A stretch of 64,000 bases of DNA from Gammaproteobacteria bacterium (GTDB lineage Bacteria; Pseudomonadota; Gammaproteobacteria; JAKDMP01): positions 16,935-80,934 of the forward strand of contig JALUYA010000017.1 in the NCBI GenBank assembly GCA_027018875.1, read 5' to 3'. The position numbers and the translations under genes are program-made. Below, in pieces: positions 40,708-50,516 of this stretch. The notes under the pieces are model-generated. The model was not told where the DNA came from. It ran no database searches and saw nothing but the letters and a program-made list of their open reading frames with translations. How positions within the stretch are numbered: position 1 is the stretch's first letter; every line of letters begins with the position of its first letter.

Positions 40708-41940
40708 AAACAGCACGCCCGATCCGCCGCCCCGATCATCGGCAACAGGCGCTTTCGGAATTGCGCCGTCCATCACCCGGACTACTGCGCCCCACACGGC
40801 CTCCACATCGATCCGTTCGATGCAAGGATAGGCCCTGTCGGGTGATGTCCGATAACGGCAGACCCAGTCACAACCGAAACACGGCATGTTTTTCCACACA
40901 CACACGGGACGCCGCTTGACCGGAGCGCTTGCCGGATAGGGGTAACAGCGCCCAAAGTTTCCGCCGCCCAGTACCACGACGGAAGGCACGCCATACACGA
41001 CGGCGACATGCCCGGCCGCCGAGTCATTACCCAACACCCATCGCGCATGGGCGACCAGGGCGACGAATCCGGCCGGATCCGTTTTCCCGGCGAGATCGAG
41101 ACAACGCCCCTCCGGCAGGGCATCGGCAATGCGGCGACACAGGGCTTGTTCGGCGGGTGTCCCGGCCATTACGCACAACAGGCCGGGATCACGGTTCAAT
41201 GTCCTGCGGGCGATTTCAGCCGTTTTCTCCCACGGCCATAATTTGAACCCCCGGCTCCCACCCGGCACCAGCAGGACATAGCGTTGTCCGCGCAAGCCCC
41301 CGGCCGGATCAGGACGGGGAAGATCCGGCGCAATGGCAGCGAACGCCACGCCCACCGCGCGCAGGAAACCGGCGCCGCGAACGGATTGATGCACGCCCGG
41401 TATCGGCGGCAGCAGGCGCGAATACAGGCGGTTGCTGATTCTCATATCGAGCTTCGGGCGATCCGGGAACCCCGCATCGAAGCCGAGCGCCGGGGCGCCC
41501 ATGGCGCGCACCACGGCATCCTCCACGATGGCATCGCGCGGATAACTCGGATGCAACACCTGCGATACACCCAGAGCCCGCAAGCCGCGCAGCACGCGCA
41601 TCCTGTAACGGAAGTCGCGAATCAATCGCTTCCACTCGACGCCTACCGTCTCGCAGCCGGGGAAATGCTGCTCCACCAGTGCAATCCAAGCCGCATTCCC
41701 GACAAAAACGACTTCATCGCCTTGCTCCTGCAACTGCGCCACCAGCCCCTTTCCGAACGGCAGCCACAGGAAATAATCGCCCAGCAATTTCAGATTCACC
41801 ACGGCGACGCGCTTGCTGTTTCGTGGCACCCTAGACACTCCGAACAATACCAACGAATCGAACAAGCCATAGGCCAGAAACTCGACCATACGTTCGAACT
41901 TGCGCCAGACAAGACGCAGGCGTTGCCATAGTCGAATCAT
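40597..41940 (-). CDS. Glycosyltransferase family 9 (heptosyltransferase-like)
   Basis: VAVVNLKLLGDYFLWLPF; YVLLVPGGSRGFKLWPWEKTAEIARR; WVLGNDSAAGHVAVVYGVPSVVVLGGGNFGR; 3' end overlaps the convergent GT2 gene. Confidence 0.82.
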   Translation of the reverse strand: MIRLWQRLRLVWRKFERMVEFLAYGLFDSLVLFGVSRVPRNSKRVAVVNLKLLGDYFLWLPFGKGLVAQLQEQGDEVVFVGNAAWIALVEQHFPGCETVGVEWKRLIRDFRYRMRVLRGLRALGVSQVLHPSYPRDAIVEDAVVRAMGAPALGFDAGFPDRPKLDMRISNRLYSRLLPPIPGVHQSVRGAGFLRAVGVAFAAIAPDLPRPDPAGGLRGQRYVLLVPGGSRGFKLWPWEKTAEIARRTLNRDPGLLCVMAGTPAEQALCRRIADALPEGRCLDLAGKTDPAGFVALVAHARWVLGNDSAAGHVAVVYGVPSVVVLGGGNFGRCYPYPASAPVKRRPVCVWKNMPCFGCDWVCRYRTSPDRAYPCIERIDVEAVWGAVVRVMDGAIPKAPVADDRGGGSGVLFSGPPAPGDAPALAKRAQGNDAPIAKGPQEGPHREGE

Positions 41941-42701
41941 TTGCGCGCCAATACTTCGAGTTCCCATTCGGACACGCGGGGCGCAGGCCGAAGATCGAGC
42001 AGGATACAAACCACGCGATGTACCATCTTATTGAGCCGCCAGCGCAGCCGGTTCAATACGCGCATTACTGCGCGCAGCGGATGCCGGAACGACCAGAACA
42101 ATTTCGGAGTATGAAGAACGAACTCAACCTGCTCGGCATCGAACCCCGCCCGCTCCAACACCTGTAACAACGAAAACTCGTTGAACTGCACCACATGAGT
42201 AAAATCCCCGAAGCCGTGGTATCCACCGAGCAAACAGGCTACATTAGGCGTTTTCAGGCTTAAATATCCGCCTTTCGCCAGACAACGTCTGAACTCACGC
42301 AGCAGGCCGATGGTGTGCTCGCGGGGAATGTGTTCAATGACATGATGAAACAGAATCACGTCATACGCCCCATCGGGTGTTTGCCCGAGAAACTCCCGGA
42401 TATCCGCCAGTTTCAGGGCAACCTGCGGCGGCAGCAGCGAACGCGCCGTCTCGATGAGTTGCGCGGAGACATCGACACCGGTAAGCCGGGTATAACCCAT
42501 ACCGTGCAATAGTCCGAGCTGATAGCCCGTGGCGCACCCTGCATCCAAAATAGGTGCGTCTTTGCCGATACGCGCAATCCAGCGTGGCAAACGGTCGAGG
42601 TGCAGCGCCCGCACGTCTTCGAGAGAACGGAAATATCCTTTCCCGCGTCGCTCGTAATTTCGCAGGTAGTTATCAAAAATTTCCTTCGATGGATCGGTCA
42701 T
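41937..42701 (-). CDS. Class I SAM-dependent methyltransferase
   Basis: APILDAGCATGYQLGLLHGMGYTRLTGVDVS; YDVILFHHVIEHIPR; FRRCLAKGGYLSLKTPN. Confidence 0.9.
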   Translation of the reverse strand: MTDPSKEIFDNYLRNYERRGKGYFRSLEDVRALHLDRLPRWIARIGKDAPILDAGCATGYQLGLLHGMGYTRLTGVDVSAQLIETARSLLPPQVALKLADIREFLGQTPDGAYDVILFHHVIEHIPREHTIGLLREFRRCLAKGGYLSLKTPNVACLLGGYHGFGDFTHVVQFNEFSLLQVLERAGFDAEQVEFVLHTPKLFWSFRHPLRAVMRVLNRLRWRLNKMVHRVVCILLDLRPAPRVSEWELEVLARK

Positions 42702-42948
42702 ATTTAACTGCTCTCAAATCAACAGGCTGGGTCCCTTGACTTGGCGGCTATTCGTTTTTTACCAGGCATTAAATGTATTGCTCTACCTCCAAGCGTAACC
42801 TACGGCCTCGGGATCGGGTAGATCAAATACATTATGCCGGGTATGCCCGCGGAGCGAGGGACGCCAAGCGGAGCGGAGCGGTTGCCGGCTCCAGGTTACC
42901 TACATCGGCCGGCATTCCCTCGCAGCGTAGAGCCGAAATTTTTGCCGC

Positions 42949-43833
42949 CTATCCCGTGGGGATTCCGACCGAGGCCAGCACCGCCAGCGGGTCGGCTACG
43001 GCGAATCGGGCGCGCTGGCCGGGTCCGCGGGCAATAAAGGCCCCGGCATAGCCAAGGGCATTCACGGGAATGCCGTCCCAGGTTCCACGCCGCCGCGGGA
43101 CCAGCAGCATCCAGCGCACCGTGACCAGAAGATTGTAGGGAGGGAGTCGTCCCTGCGCATCCGCGCCGAGATGCAGCTGTTCAAGCATGCGTGAATAGCG
43201 GGCCCGCAGCAGCAGCCCCGCGTCGGAGCGTTCCAGGACCCGCGGCGGCAGTCGGACAAGCACATGGCGGAAAGTGAATTGCCGGATGGCATTCCGGCCA
43301 TTCTGCAAGGCCTGCTCGAACCAGGGCCCAAAGGGAATCGGCGGATCCCAGGGCGCCAGCGGCAGGGTCACAACCTGGAGATGCTTGTGCGGTTGGCTGG
43401 CCCCGGCCTCGGGACCGGAATTACAGAAACCCAACGCCGGGCGGCGGCACAGCAAGGCGGCAAGAGCCGCAAAATCGGCGGCATCGAGAGGGGCCGCCTG
43501 TGGCACCCACCGGCGGGTAACCAGCAGCAGATGGCGGGCGAGGACCGGATACTTGTTAAGCAACACCGCATGGGTCGGGGCGATGTCGCCGAGATACAGT
43601 TCAGGGTCATAGGGCGGCAAGAATGGATCGGGCGAGGTGACCGGGCGGGGTGCGCGGCGCAGGCGCTCGGGATCCGGGATCCTCACTACTGCCTGCAACT
43701 CTTCGGCGGTAACGGCTTGGGGGGCCGTCACGATCGGGTGCAATGCGCCCGCGGCCTCGGCCCGCTCACGCAGCCGGCGCGCCCGGTCCCATAATCCTCC
43801 AGTATCCGTGCCCCGGAACTCAGTCGGCGACAT
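42949..43833 (-). CDS. ATP adenylyltransferase / Ap4A phosphorylase (APA1/2-like)
   Basis: DPFLPPYDPELYLGDIAPTHAVLLNKYPVLARHLLLVTRRWVPQAAPLDAADF; HIT-like QPHKHLQVV. Confidence 0.88.
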   Translation of the reverse strand: MSPTEFRGTDTGGLWDRARRLRERAEAAGALHPIVTAPQAVTAEELQAVVRIPDPERLRRAPRPVTSPDPFLPPYDPELYLGDIAPTHAVLLNKYPVLARHLLLVTRRWVPQAAPLDAADFAALAALLCRRPALGFCNSGPEAGASQPHKHLQVVTLPLAPWDPPIPFGPWFEQALQNGRNAIRQFTFRHVLVRLPPRVLERSDAGLLLRARYSRMLEQLHLGADAQGRLPPYNLLVTVRWMLLVPRRRGTWDGIPVNALGYAGAFIARGPGQRARFAVADPLAVLASVGIPTG

Positions 43834-45358
43834 CGGTTCCGGGCCGGGCGGGGGTGCGCAGCCAGGCGAGCAATTGCCGCAGCTTGGGCGGGGCACCGCT
43901 GTTGAGCAACCCGATCCGGAAGATACGCCCGGCAAAGTAAAGCAAGACCACGACGCTCGCCCCCAGCAGCAAGGTGGTCAGGATGTAATCGATCAGCGGC
44001 GGTGGGGCGTTGATCCGGTTCATCATCACAAACGGCGTCAGCGGTGGGATGTAGGAAAGCACCCGGGCGTACTCCGCGGTGGGGTTCTTGACGATCGGGA
44101 CCATCAGGATAAGCGGCACCATCAACAGCAGGGTCACCGGGGTCATGTAGGGCTGGGCCTCCTGGATGGTACTGACCGCGGCGCCGATCGCGCCGAGCAG
44201 CGCCCCGTAGAACAGATATCCGAGTACGAAGTAAGCGAAAAACCAGCCCAGCCCGGTTGGGGAAATGGCACCCAACAGCCCCTTGGCAAACGTGCCGGCG
44301 CCGCCGAGGCTCGGGCCGAAATACCCGAGGGCGAGAAAGATCACCACCACCCAGAAGCCGAGCATGGTCAACCCGACCAGGAGGCTGCCGAGAACTTTCC
44401 CGGACATGAGTTCACCTGGCGTAATCGCGCCCAGTAAAACCTCGGCAATCCGGCTCGATTTCTCCTCCATCGTCGACATCATCAGAATTTGACTGATCGA
44501 AAAAATCGAGATAAACAGCAGATAGACATAGCCCACGGGAAGCCACTGTGCGGCCCGCTCGGCGGCCGATACCCGCTTGGCTCCGGCCTTGGTGATCAGG
44601 CGATTGTGGAAAACGACCGGCACCTGCAGCCAGCGGGCCCGGGCCTTGGGCAGGCCGGTTTCCCGAACCTTGCGGGCCCGAACCACGGCGTTGACTTCGC
44701 CGGAGAACCAGTTGCGCAGCGCGGTGTCGGTGAGATTGCGCGAACCGTACACGAAACCGGCATCTCCGGCCAATGGCTTGGTTCCAATGACGAAATAGGC
44801 AAAAAGCTTGTCTCGGTTTACCGCCTGGTTCAGTACGACCGGCGTCTTTCCAGGGGGAGACAGATAGCGGAACCGGGCGATGGACAGGCCGCGATCCAGG
44901 GCCCGGGCCGCCTTCGTCGTGAGCGCGCGATACCATGCGATAAAGGCCCGGCGTTTACTCCAAAGGCCGGCCGCGGGACCGGATATGGGTGCGGGGCCTC
45001 CCGCGGCCAGCGCGGTGGCGAGCGCCCGGCGCTGCGGAGCCGTCAACTTCCCGGCCGCCGGGGCTAGTCTCGCCAGTGGTTGCGGCAGCACGGTGCCGGT
45101 GCGCGCGGCGGCAGCGGCGAGGTTCAGAAGCTGGGTATAGTCTCCGGCGGCGATACGCCGGGCCACGGCGGGCCACACCCAGCCGGAGTGGTCGATGACG
45201 GTATAGGTGCGGGCACTCTGAAGGTTTGCCAGTACCCCCGGCACGAACACGAAGGCGAGAAGCAACAGCGGAGTCAGCAGCAGCGACAACCAGAAACGGC
45301 GCCGCCCCACATAGGCGGCATAATCGCGCCGGGCGACGAGCAGTAAACTACGCAGCAT
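43820..45358 (-). CDS. ABC-2 type transporter permease (NatB-like)
   Basis: MLRSLLLVARRDYAAYVGRRRFWLSLLLTPLLLLAFVFVP; MMSTMEEKSSRIAEVLLGAITPGELMSGKVLGSLLVGL; start overlaps the ATPase gene. Confidence 0.9.
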   Translation of the reverse strand: MLRSLLLVARRDYAAYVGRRRFWLSLLLTPLLLLAFVFVPGVLANLQSARTYTVIDHSGWVWPAVARRIAAGDYTQLLNLAAAAARTGTVLPQPLARLAPAAGKLTAPQRRALATALAAGGPAPISGPAAGLWSKRRAFIAWYRALTTKAARALDRGLSIARFRYLSPPGKTPVVLNQAVNRDKLFAYFVIGTKPLAGDAGFVYGSRNLTDTALRNWFSGEVNAVVRARKVRETGLPKARARWLQVPVVFHNRLITKAGAKRVSAAERAAQWLPVGYVYLLFISIFSISQILMMSTMEEKSSRIAEVLLGAITPGELMSGKVLGSLLVGLTMLGFWVVVIFLALGYFGPSLGGAGTFAKGLLGAISPTGLGWFFAYFVLGYLFYGALLGAIGAAVSTIQEAQPYMTPVTLLLMVPLILMVPIVKNPTAEYARVLSYIPPLTPFVMMNRINAPPPLIDYILTTLLLGASVVVLLYFAGRIFRIGLLNSGAPPKLRQLLAWLRTPARPGTDVAD

Positions 45359-46304
45359 GGCGCGTCCCCTCATGCCCGACCGCCGCAAGGAATACCTGCT
45401 TGAGTGAAACCTCCCGGGTATCGAAGCGGTGGATCCGCACCTGCTCGGTAAGCAGATGCAGCAGCCGTTGGGTATCGGCTTCGGGGGCGAGGCGCAGCTC
45501 GGCGTGGTGCCCGGCATCATCCGCACTGATTACCCCCGGCAAGGTGTCGGCATTCAACGTGCCCTCGTAGTCGAGAAGCACGCTGCGCCCGGCCCGGGCC
45601 TTGACTTCTTCCAGAGGGCCGTTGACCACCAGCCGACCGTGGTGGATGATCGCCACCGCATCGCAGATCTGCTCGGCATGTTCGACCACGTGGGTGGAAA
45701 ACAACACCGTGCGACCTTCACGCCGGTATTGCTTGATCAGCTCGAGCACCATTTCGGCATTCACCGGGTCGAGTCCCGAGAAGGGTTCGTCGAGTACCAC
45801 CAGTTCGGGATCGTGCAGCAGGGCCGCGATCACCTGGGCCTGCTGACCCATACCCTTGGACAGGGCATTGCATTTGGCACCGAGCCACTCGCCAAGTCCG
45901 GCGCGGGCAAGGCGATCGGCGGCTCGCGCCTTGGCCTCGCGCAGACCGAGTCCACGCAGCGCCCCGAAATAGGCTACCATGTCCACTACCTTCATATCCT
46001 TGTACAACCCCTTTTCTTCGGGCAGATAGCCCAGGCGCGCCCGGGCCTCGCCCGGGGTTATGCCACCCAACACCTGCACCCGGCCCGAGCTGGGTTCAAG
46101 AATCCCCGTGATCATCCGCAGGGTAGTGGTTTTACCCGCCCCATTGGGTCCGAGAAAGCCGTAGACCTGCCCCCGGGGTACCACAAGGCTCAGGTGATCC
46201 ACCGCTGCGTGGATACCGTAGTATTTGCCTACCTCATGCAGCTCGATGGCGGCCCCCGAAGGGATGGGTACTGCATTTTCGCGGGCGGTAACGGGGTGGT
46301 CCAT
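45348..46304 (-). CDS. ABC transporter ATP-binding protein (NatA-like)
   Basis: GFLGPNGAGKTTTLRMITGILEPSSGRVQVLGG; LSKGMGQQAQVIAALLHDPELVVLDEPFSGLDPVNAE. Confidence 0.93.
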   Translation of the reverse strand: MDHPVTARENAVPIPSGAAIELHEVGKYYGIHAAVDHLSLVVPRGQVYGFLGPNGAGKTTTLRMITGILEPSSGRVQVLGGITPGEARARLGYLPEEKGLYKDMKVVDMVAYFGALRGLGLREAKARAADRLARAGLGEWLGAKCNALSKGMGQQAQVIAALLHDPELVVLDEPFSGLDPVNAEMVLELIKQYRREGRTVLFSTHVVEHAEQICDAVAIIHHGRLVVNGPLEEVKARAGRSVLLDYEGTLNADTLPGVISADDAGHHAELRLAPEADTQRLLHLLTEQVRIHRFDTREVSLKQVFLAAVGHEGTRHAA

Positions 46305-46603
46305 GGGTAAGGAACCCGATTTTTAAGCGCGTAACATACTACCTGTATTTCGAATCGCGATGAGTCGTCCGCGTCGGCAGGCCGGGGCAAGTTGGCCATT
46401 CCGCACTGCTTTGCGGCAATCTAGCTGCCTGACCATATGCCACTACCGGGTAAGTTTTACGCGGCCGGTCCCCCTCGTCCATCGCTCCGGCCATTCCCGA
46501 TTACACTTCGAGGCGGCCCGGGAAGCGGGACCGCTGCACCGCGGGTCGCATCGGAACCGGGGAGCACAGTACACTAAGAAGAATTGTCCCCGGGAGAAAA
46601 TCG

Positions 46604-48334
46604 ATGCCCCGCCTGCTCCGGTTCCTTGGAGTGACCGCCATGTTGGCCCTGGCCGCATTACCCGCCTGGGCCACGCCGGGATGGCAAAATGCGCGGCCGG
46701 TCACCGCGCGCCACGGGATGGTGGTCACGGCGCAGCATCTTGCGACCGAGGTGGGCGTGAACATCCTGCGCCGCGGCGGCAATGCGATCGATGCGGCGGT
46801 TGCGGTTGGTTATGCGCTGGCCGTGGTGCATCCTTGCTGCGGCAACCTGGGTGGCGGCGGGTTCATGACAATTCATTTGGCGAACGGCAAAAATCTTTTT
46901 CTCAACTTTCGCGAGACCGCACCGCTTGCCGCGCGCCGCAACATGTACCTCAACCACAACGGATCGGTGAACCATGGGGAGAGCCTGTGGAGCTGGCGCG
47001 CGATTGGGATTCCCGGAACCGTAATGGGGCTGAATGCGGCACTGCAGCGCTATGGCACGATGGACCGCGCCGAGGTGATGGCCCCGGCGATTCGCCTCGC
47101 CCGCAAGGGCTATATCCTGGATCGGGGGGATGTCGCCCTGCTGCGGGCCGACACGACCCGGCTCGCACGTGATCCGGTCACGGCCAGCGTGTTCTCTCCG
47201 CAGGGACGGCTGCCCCGGGTCGGCGAGCGCTTCCGGCAGCCGGCGCTCGCCCGGAGCCTGGAACGGATCTCCCGCGAAGGTGACCGTGCTTTCTACACCG
47301 GACCGATCGCCGGGGCCATCGTGGCCGCTTCGAAACGTCATGGGGGGATTCTTACGCTTGCGGACTTCAGCCACTACCGGGTGCAGTGGTTGCGGCCCAT
47401 CCTCTGCCATTACCGCGGCTACACCGTCGTCTCGGCGCCCCCACCGAGTTCGGGCGGAGTGACGCTGTGTGAGATGTTGAATGTGCTGGCCGGATGGCCA
47501 AAATTCGCGACCACCGGGTTTCACTCGATTCCGGCGGTGCACGATCTCGCCGAGGCCATGCGGTTTGCCTTCGCCGACCGCAACCGCTATCTTGGGGATC
47601 CGAATTTTATCCGCAATCCGATCCGCCGGCTGTTGTCGCCGGATCATGCGGCCTGGATTCGTGCCCGGATTCCGCCCGACCGGGCCGTAGCGTCGGCGCG
47701 GGTACATGGCAGCCTGGCCGCCGCCGAGGGCCACGACACCACCCAGTATTCCATCGTTGACGTCAAGGGTAATGCGGTCTCGGTCACCTACACGCTGAAC
47801 TCGCTTTTCGGCACCGGCCTGATGGCACCGGGAACGGGCATTCTGCTCAATAACGAGATGAACGACTTTACCGCGAAACCGGGGGTACCCAACCAGTTCG
47901 GGTTGGTTCAAGGTAAGGCGAACGATATTGCCCCGGGCAAGCGGCCGCTCTCCTCGATGACACCGACCCTCGTGCTGCATCGGGGCCGGGTGGTGCTGGT
48001 GACGGGAAGTCCCGGTGGATCGACCATCATCACCACGACTTTGCAGGTGATCCTGAATGTAATCGACCGCGGCATGAACATCGCCCAGGCGGTGGACGCC
48101 CCTCGCATTCATCAGCAGTGGTTGCCGGACGTGGTTTTTTATGAACCGGGGGCCTTCTCGCCCGCGGTCAGACAGGGCCTCGGGCGGATGGGTTATCGCC
48201 TGGTGGAGCATCCCCCGTGGAGCCGGCAGCCGGCGACCTGGGGAGCGGCCGAATCGATCCGGGTTCGTGCCGATGGACTCCTCGCAGGCGCCAACGATAG
48301 CCGCCGCCCGGCGGGTCTGGCCGCGGGATATTAG
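46604..48334 (+). CDS. ggt: Gamma-glutamyltransferase
   Basis: Signal peptide; GVNILRRGGNAIDAAVAVGYALAVVHPCCGNLGGGGFM; processing-site region HDTTQYSIVDVKGNAVSVTYTLN; LSSMTPTLVL, GSPGGSTIITT. Confidence 0.94.
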   Translation: MPRLLRFLGVTAMLALAALPAWATPGWQNARPVTARHGMVVTAQHLATEVGVNILRRGGNAIDAAVAVGYALAVVHPCCGNLGGGGFMTIHLANGKNLFLNFRETAPLAARRNMYLNHNGSVNHGESLWSWRAIGIPGTVMGLNAALQRYGTMDRAEVMAPAIRLARKGYILDRGDVALLRADTTRLARDPVTASVFSPQGRLPRVGERFRQPALARSLERISREGDRAFYTGPIAGAIVAASKRHGGILTLADFSHYRVQWLRPILCHYRGYTVVSAPPPSSGGVTLCEMLNVLAGWPKFATTGFHSIPAVHDLAEAMRFAFADRNRYLGDPNFIRNPIRRLLSPDHAAWIRARIPPDRAVASARVHGSLAAAEGHDTTQYSIVDVKGNAVSVTYTLNSLFGTGLMAPGTGILLNNEMNDFTAKPGVPNQFGLVQGKANDIAPGKRPLSSMTPTLVLHRGRVVLVTGSPGGSTIITTTLQVILNVIDRGMNIAQAVDAPRIHQQWLPDVVFYEPGAFSPAVRQGLGRMGYRLVEHPPWSRQPATWGAAESIRVRADGLLAGANDSRRPAGLAAGY

Positions 48335-48341
48335 TGTCGCG

Positions 48342-49577
48342 ATGAAGCACGTTACGGTACTGGGCGCGGGGATCGCCGGACTGGTCACGGCCTGGTACCT
48401 GGCCGCGGAGGGTCTCGAGGTCACGGTCATCGAGCGGGCACCGGAAGCCGCCGCGGAAACCAGCCATGCTAACGGCGGGCATCTGTCCACACAAAGCGGT
48501 GTTCCCTGGATCGGACCGCAGGCGATCCGCGAACTCTTGACGACCGGGTTGCGACGCGAGCGGGTGGTGCGGGTGCTGCACGCTCCCGATCCGGGACGCT
48601 GGCACTGGTTCGCGGCGGCGCTGCTGGCCGCACGACCCGCCGCCTACCGGTTGGCCGCAGAGCGGACATCGCGCCTGTCCCATTACAGCCGCCCCTTGAC
48701 CGAGGCGCTGATGGATACCCTGGCGCTGAATGTCGGCCTGGAAAACCAGGGAGTCCTCGCCCTGTACCGCAGCCGCAGCGCCTTTCGGCGGGCATGTCGC
48801 AAACCGCCTGCGGCGAGCCTGTTGCTGAACCGGAATGAAACACTCGAACGAGAGCCCGCACTGGCCGCCGCAACCGCACCCCTTGCGGGCGCCTGCTTTT
48901 ATCCTGCCGACGCCACTGCCGACTGCCATGCTTTTTGCGAACAATTGTCCCAACGGGCCGCGGCGGCCGGGGTTCGGTTTCTCTATGATTGCGAAGCACA
49001 GAGGGTGGAATTGAGCGCCGGGCGTGTAGTGGCCGTGACCACAAGCCGGGGCCGCATCGCCTGCGCCGATTGCGTGGTCGCCCTGGGCGCGGAGGCCGCC
49101 CCTTTTCTTTCCCGTCATGCGCTGCATGTACCGATCCTGCCCCTGCGTGGTTACTCCCTGAGTGCCCCGATCGTATCCGGGGCACCGGCACCCGGACGCT
49201 TCGTCGATATCGAGCGCCACGTGGTCTTCTCGCGCTTGGCGGGGGTATTCCGCGCCGCGGGTATGGCCGATTTTGCGGGCCATCAGCGGAACCTGCCGCC
49301 GGATCGCACCCGGCATCTGCACGCTATCGCCGGCGAGTGGTATCCGCCGGTCAAATCCGGGCAGCCCAAATTCTGGGCCTGCCTACGAGCCATGACGCCC
49401 GATGGACCGCCCGTGTTGGGGGCCTCGGGAATACCTGGCTTGTGGCTGAACATCGGCCTGGGTCCCCTTGGCTGGACCCAGGGGGCGGGTAGTGCCCGGC
49501 TGGTAGCCGACCTGGTGCTCGGGCGGAAACCCGACCTGGATATGCAAGGCTACGGCATCGCCCGGTTCCGTCGCTAA
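48342..49577 (+). CDS. dadA: D-amino acid dehydrogenase (FAD-dependent)
   Basis: MKHVTVLGAGIAGLVTAWYLAAEGLEVTVIER; ETSHANGGHLS; LRAMTPDGPPVLGASGIPGLWLNIGLGPLGWTQGAGSARLVADLVLGRKP. Confidence 0.88.
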   Translation: MKHVTVLGAGIAGLVTAWYLAAEGLEVTVIERAPEAAAETSHANGGHLSTQSGVPWIGPQAIRELLTTGLRRERVVRVLHAPDPGRWHWFAAALLAARPAAYRLAAERTSRLSHYSRPLTEALMDTLALNVGLENQGVLALYRSRSAFRRACRKPPAASLLLNRNETLEREPALAAATAPLAGACFYPADATADCHAFCEQLSQRAAAAGVRFLYDCEAQRVELSAGRVVAVTTSRGRIACADCVVALGAEAAPFLSRHALHVPILPLRGYSLSAPIVSGAPAPGRFVDIERHVVFSRLAGVFRAAGMADFAGHQRNLPPDRTRHLHAIAGEWYPPVKSGQPKFWACLRAMTPDGPPVLGASGIPGLWLNIGLGPLGWTQGAGSARLVADLVLGRKPDLDMQGYGIARFRR

Positions 49578-49801
49578 CGTTAACCTGGCCCTGTAGAACC
49601 CATGTCCAATATGGCGCGATTCTACTTTCTACCGGAGACGATAAAAACACCGTGGTCCGGGAACATAAAACCGGGTTGAGTATCGGCGCGGACCCCCCAC
49701 GACCGATAACGGGTGGCAGTTTCTCAAGTGCAGAACACTTCCCACCGCCAGCCCCCGGCGGGACGACATCTTGCACCTGCGGGATCCGAATGAAATCCGG
49801 G

Positions 49802-50461
49802 TCAGGGGATCAGTGTTTGCGCCTGTACCTCATCGGCCACCAAGAGCACGTCGGCACCCCGGTGGGCGAATAAACCGACGGTTACGACGCCGGCGATCTG
49901 GCCAAATTCCGCTTCCAAACCGGGGGGATCGGTGATACGAAGATTTTTGATGTCGATAATGTGATTCCCATTGTCGGTGACAAATCCCTCCCGCCACTCG
50001 GGGCGCCCGCCGCGGGCACTCAACTCCCGGGCGACATAGCTGCGGGCCATGGGGATGACTTCTATGGGCAGCCCGAAATCTCCGAGCACATCGACCAGCT
50101 TGGGCCGGTGGATCATGCAGATAAAGCGCCGACTCGCCGCGGCAATAATCTTCTCCCGCGTCAACGCACCCCCGCCCCCCTTGATCAGATGCCCGTGGCG
50201 TGTGGCTTCATCGGCGCCATCTACGTACACCGGTAAAGTGCCGGCCTCGTTGAGATCGATGACATCGACTCCAATGGCCTCGAGTCGGCGGGCCGTATCA
50301 GCGGAGCTTGCCACCGCCCCCTTGAGTCGCCGGGCCGATGGCTCAAGGGCCGTGATGAAATGCCGTACCGTAGAGCCGCTGCCAACTCCGATGATGTCGT
50401 AACCACGGATATGAACGAGCGCTGCCTTGGCGGCAACTTGTTTGGCCTGTTCCGAATTCAT
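49802..50461 (-). CDS. rpiA: Ribose-5-phosphate isomerase A
   Basis: IIGVGSGSTVRHFITAL; VDGADEATRHGHLIKGGGGALTREKIIAAASRRFICMIHRPKLVDVLG. Confidence 0.94.
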   Translation of the reverse strand: MNSEQAKQVAAKAALVHIRGYDIIGVGSGSTVRHFITALEPSARRLKGAVASSADTARRLEAIGVDVIDLNEAGTLPVYVDGADEATRHGHLIKGGGGALTREKIIAAASRRFICMIHRPKLVDVLGDFGLPIEVIPMARSYVARELSARGGRPEWREGFVTDNGNHIIDIKNLRITDPPGLEAEFGQIAGVVTVGLFAHRGADVLLVADEVQAQTLIP

Positions 50462-50479
50462 GCGTATTCCTTGAGAAAA

Positions 50480-50507
50480 GGGCACACACCGAACCTGGTG
50501 CGTGCCC
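50480..50507 (-). terminator. Rho-independent terminator of the H1-like gene
   Basis: Minus strand GGGCACGCACCAGGTTCGGTGTGTGCCC followed by TTTT; stem of about 10-11 bp with one mismatch. Confidence 0.75.
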
Positions 50508-50516
50508 TGATGATAT

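Noticed and set aside
43264-44437. Plus-strand ORFs (176 and 266 aa)
   Set aside because: Antisense to the Ap4A phosphorylase and ABC permease; highly charged, low-complexity translation
46658-48490. 610-aa minus-strand ORF
   Set aside because: Antisense to ggt; long open frames on the opposite strand are expected in high-GC coding DNA and the translation has no recognisable fold
48168-49322. 384-aa minus-strand ORF
   Set aside because: Antisense shadow of dadA
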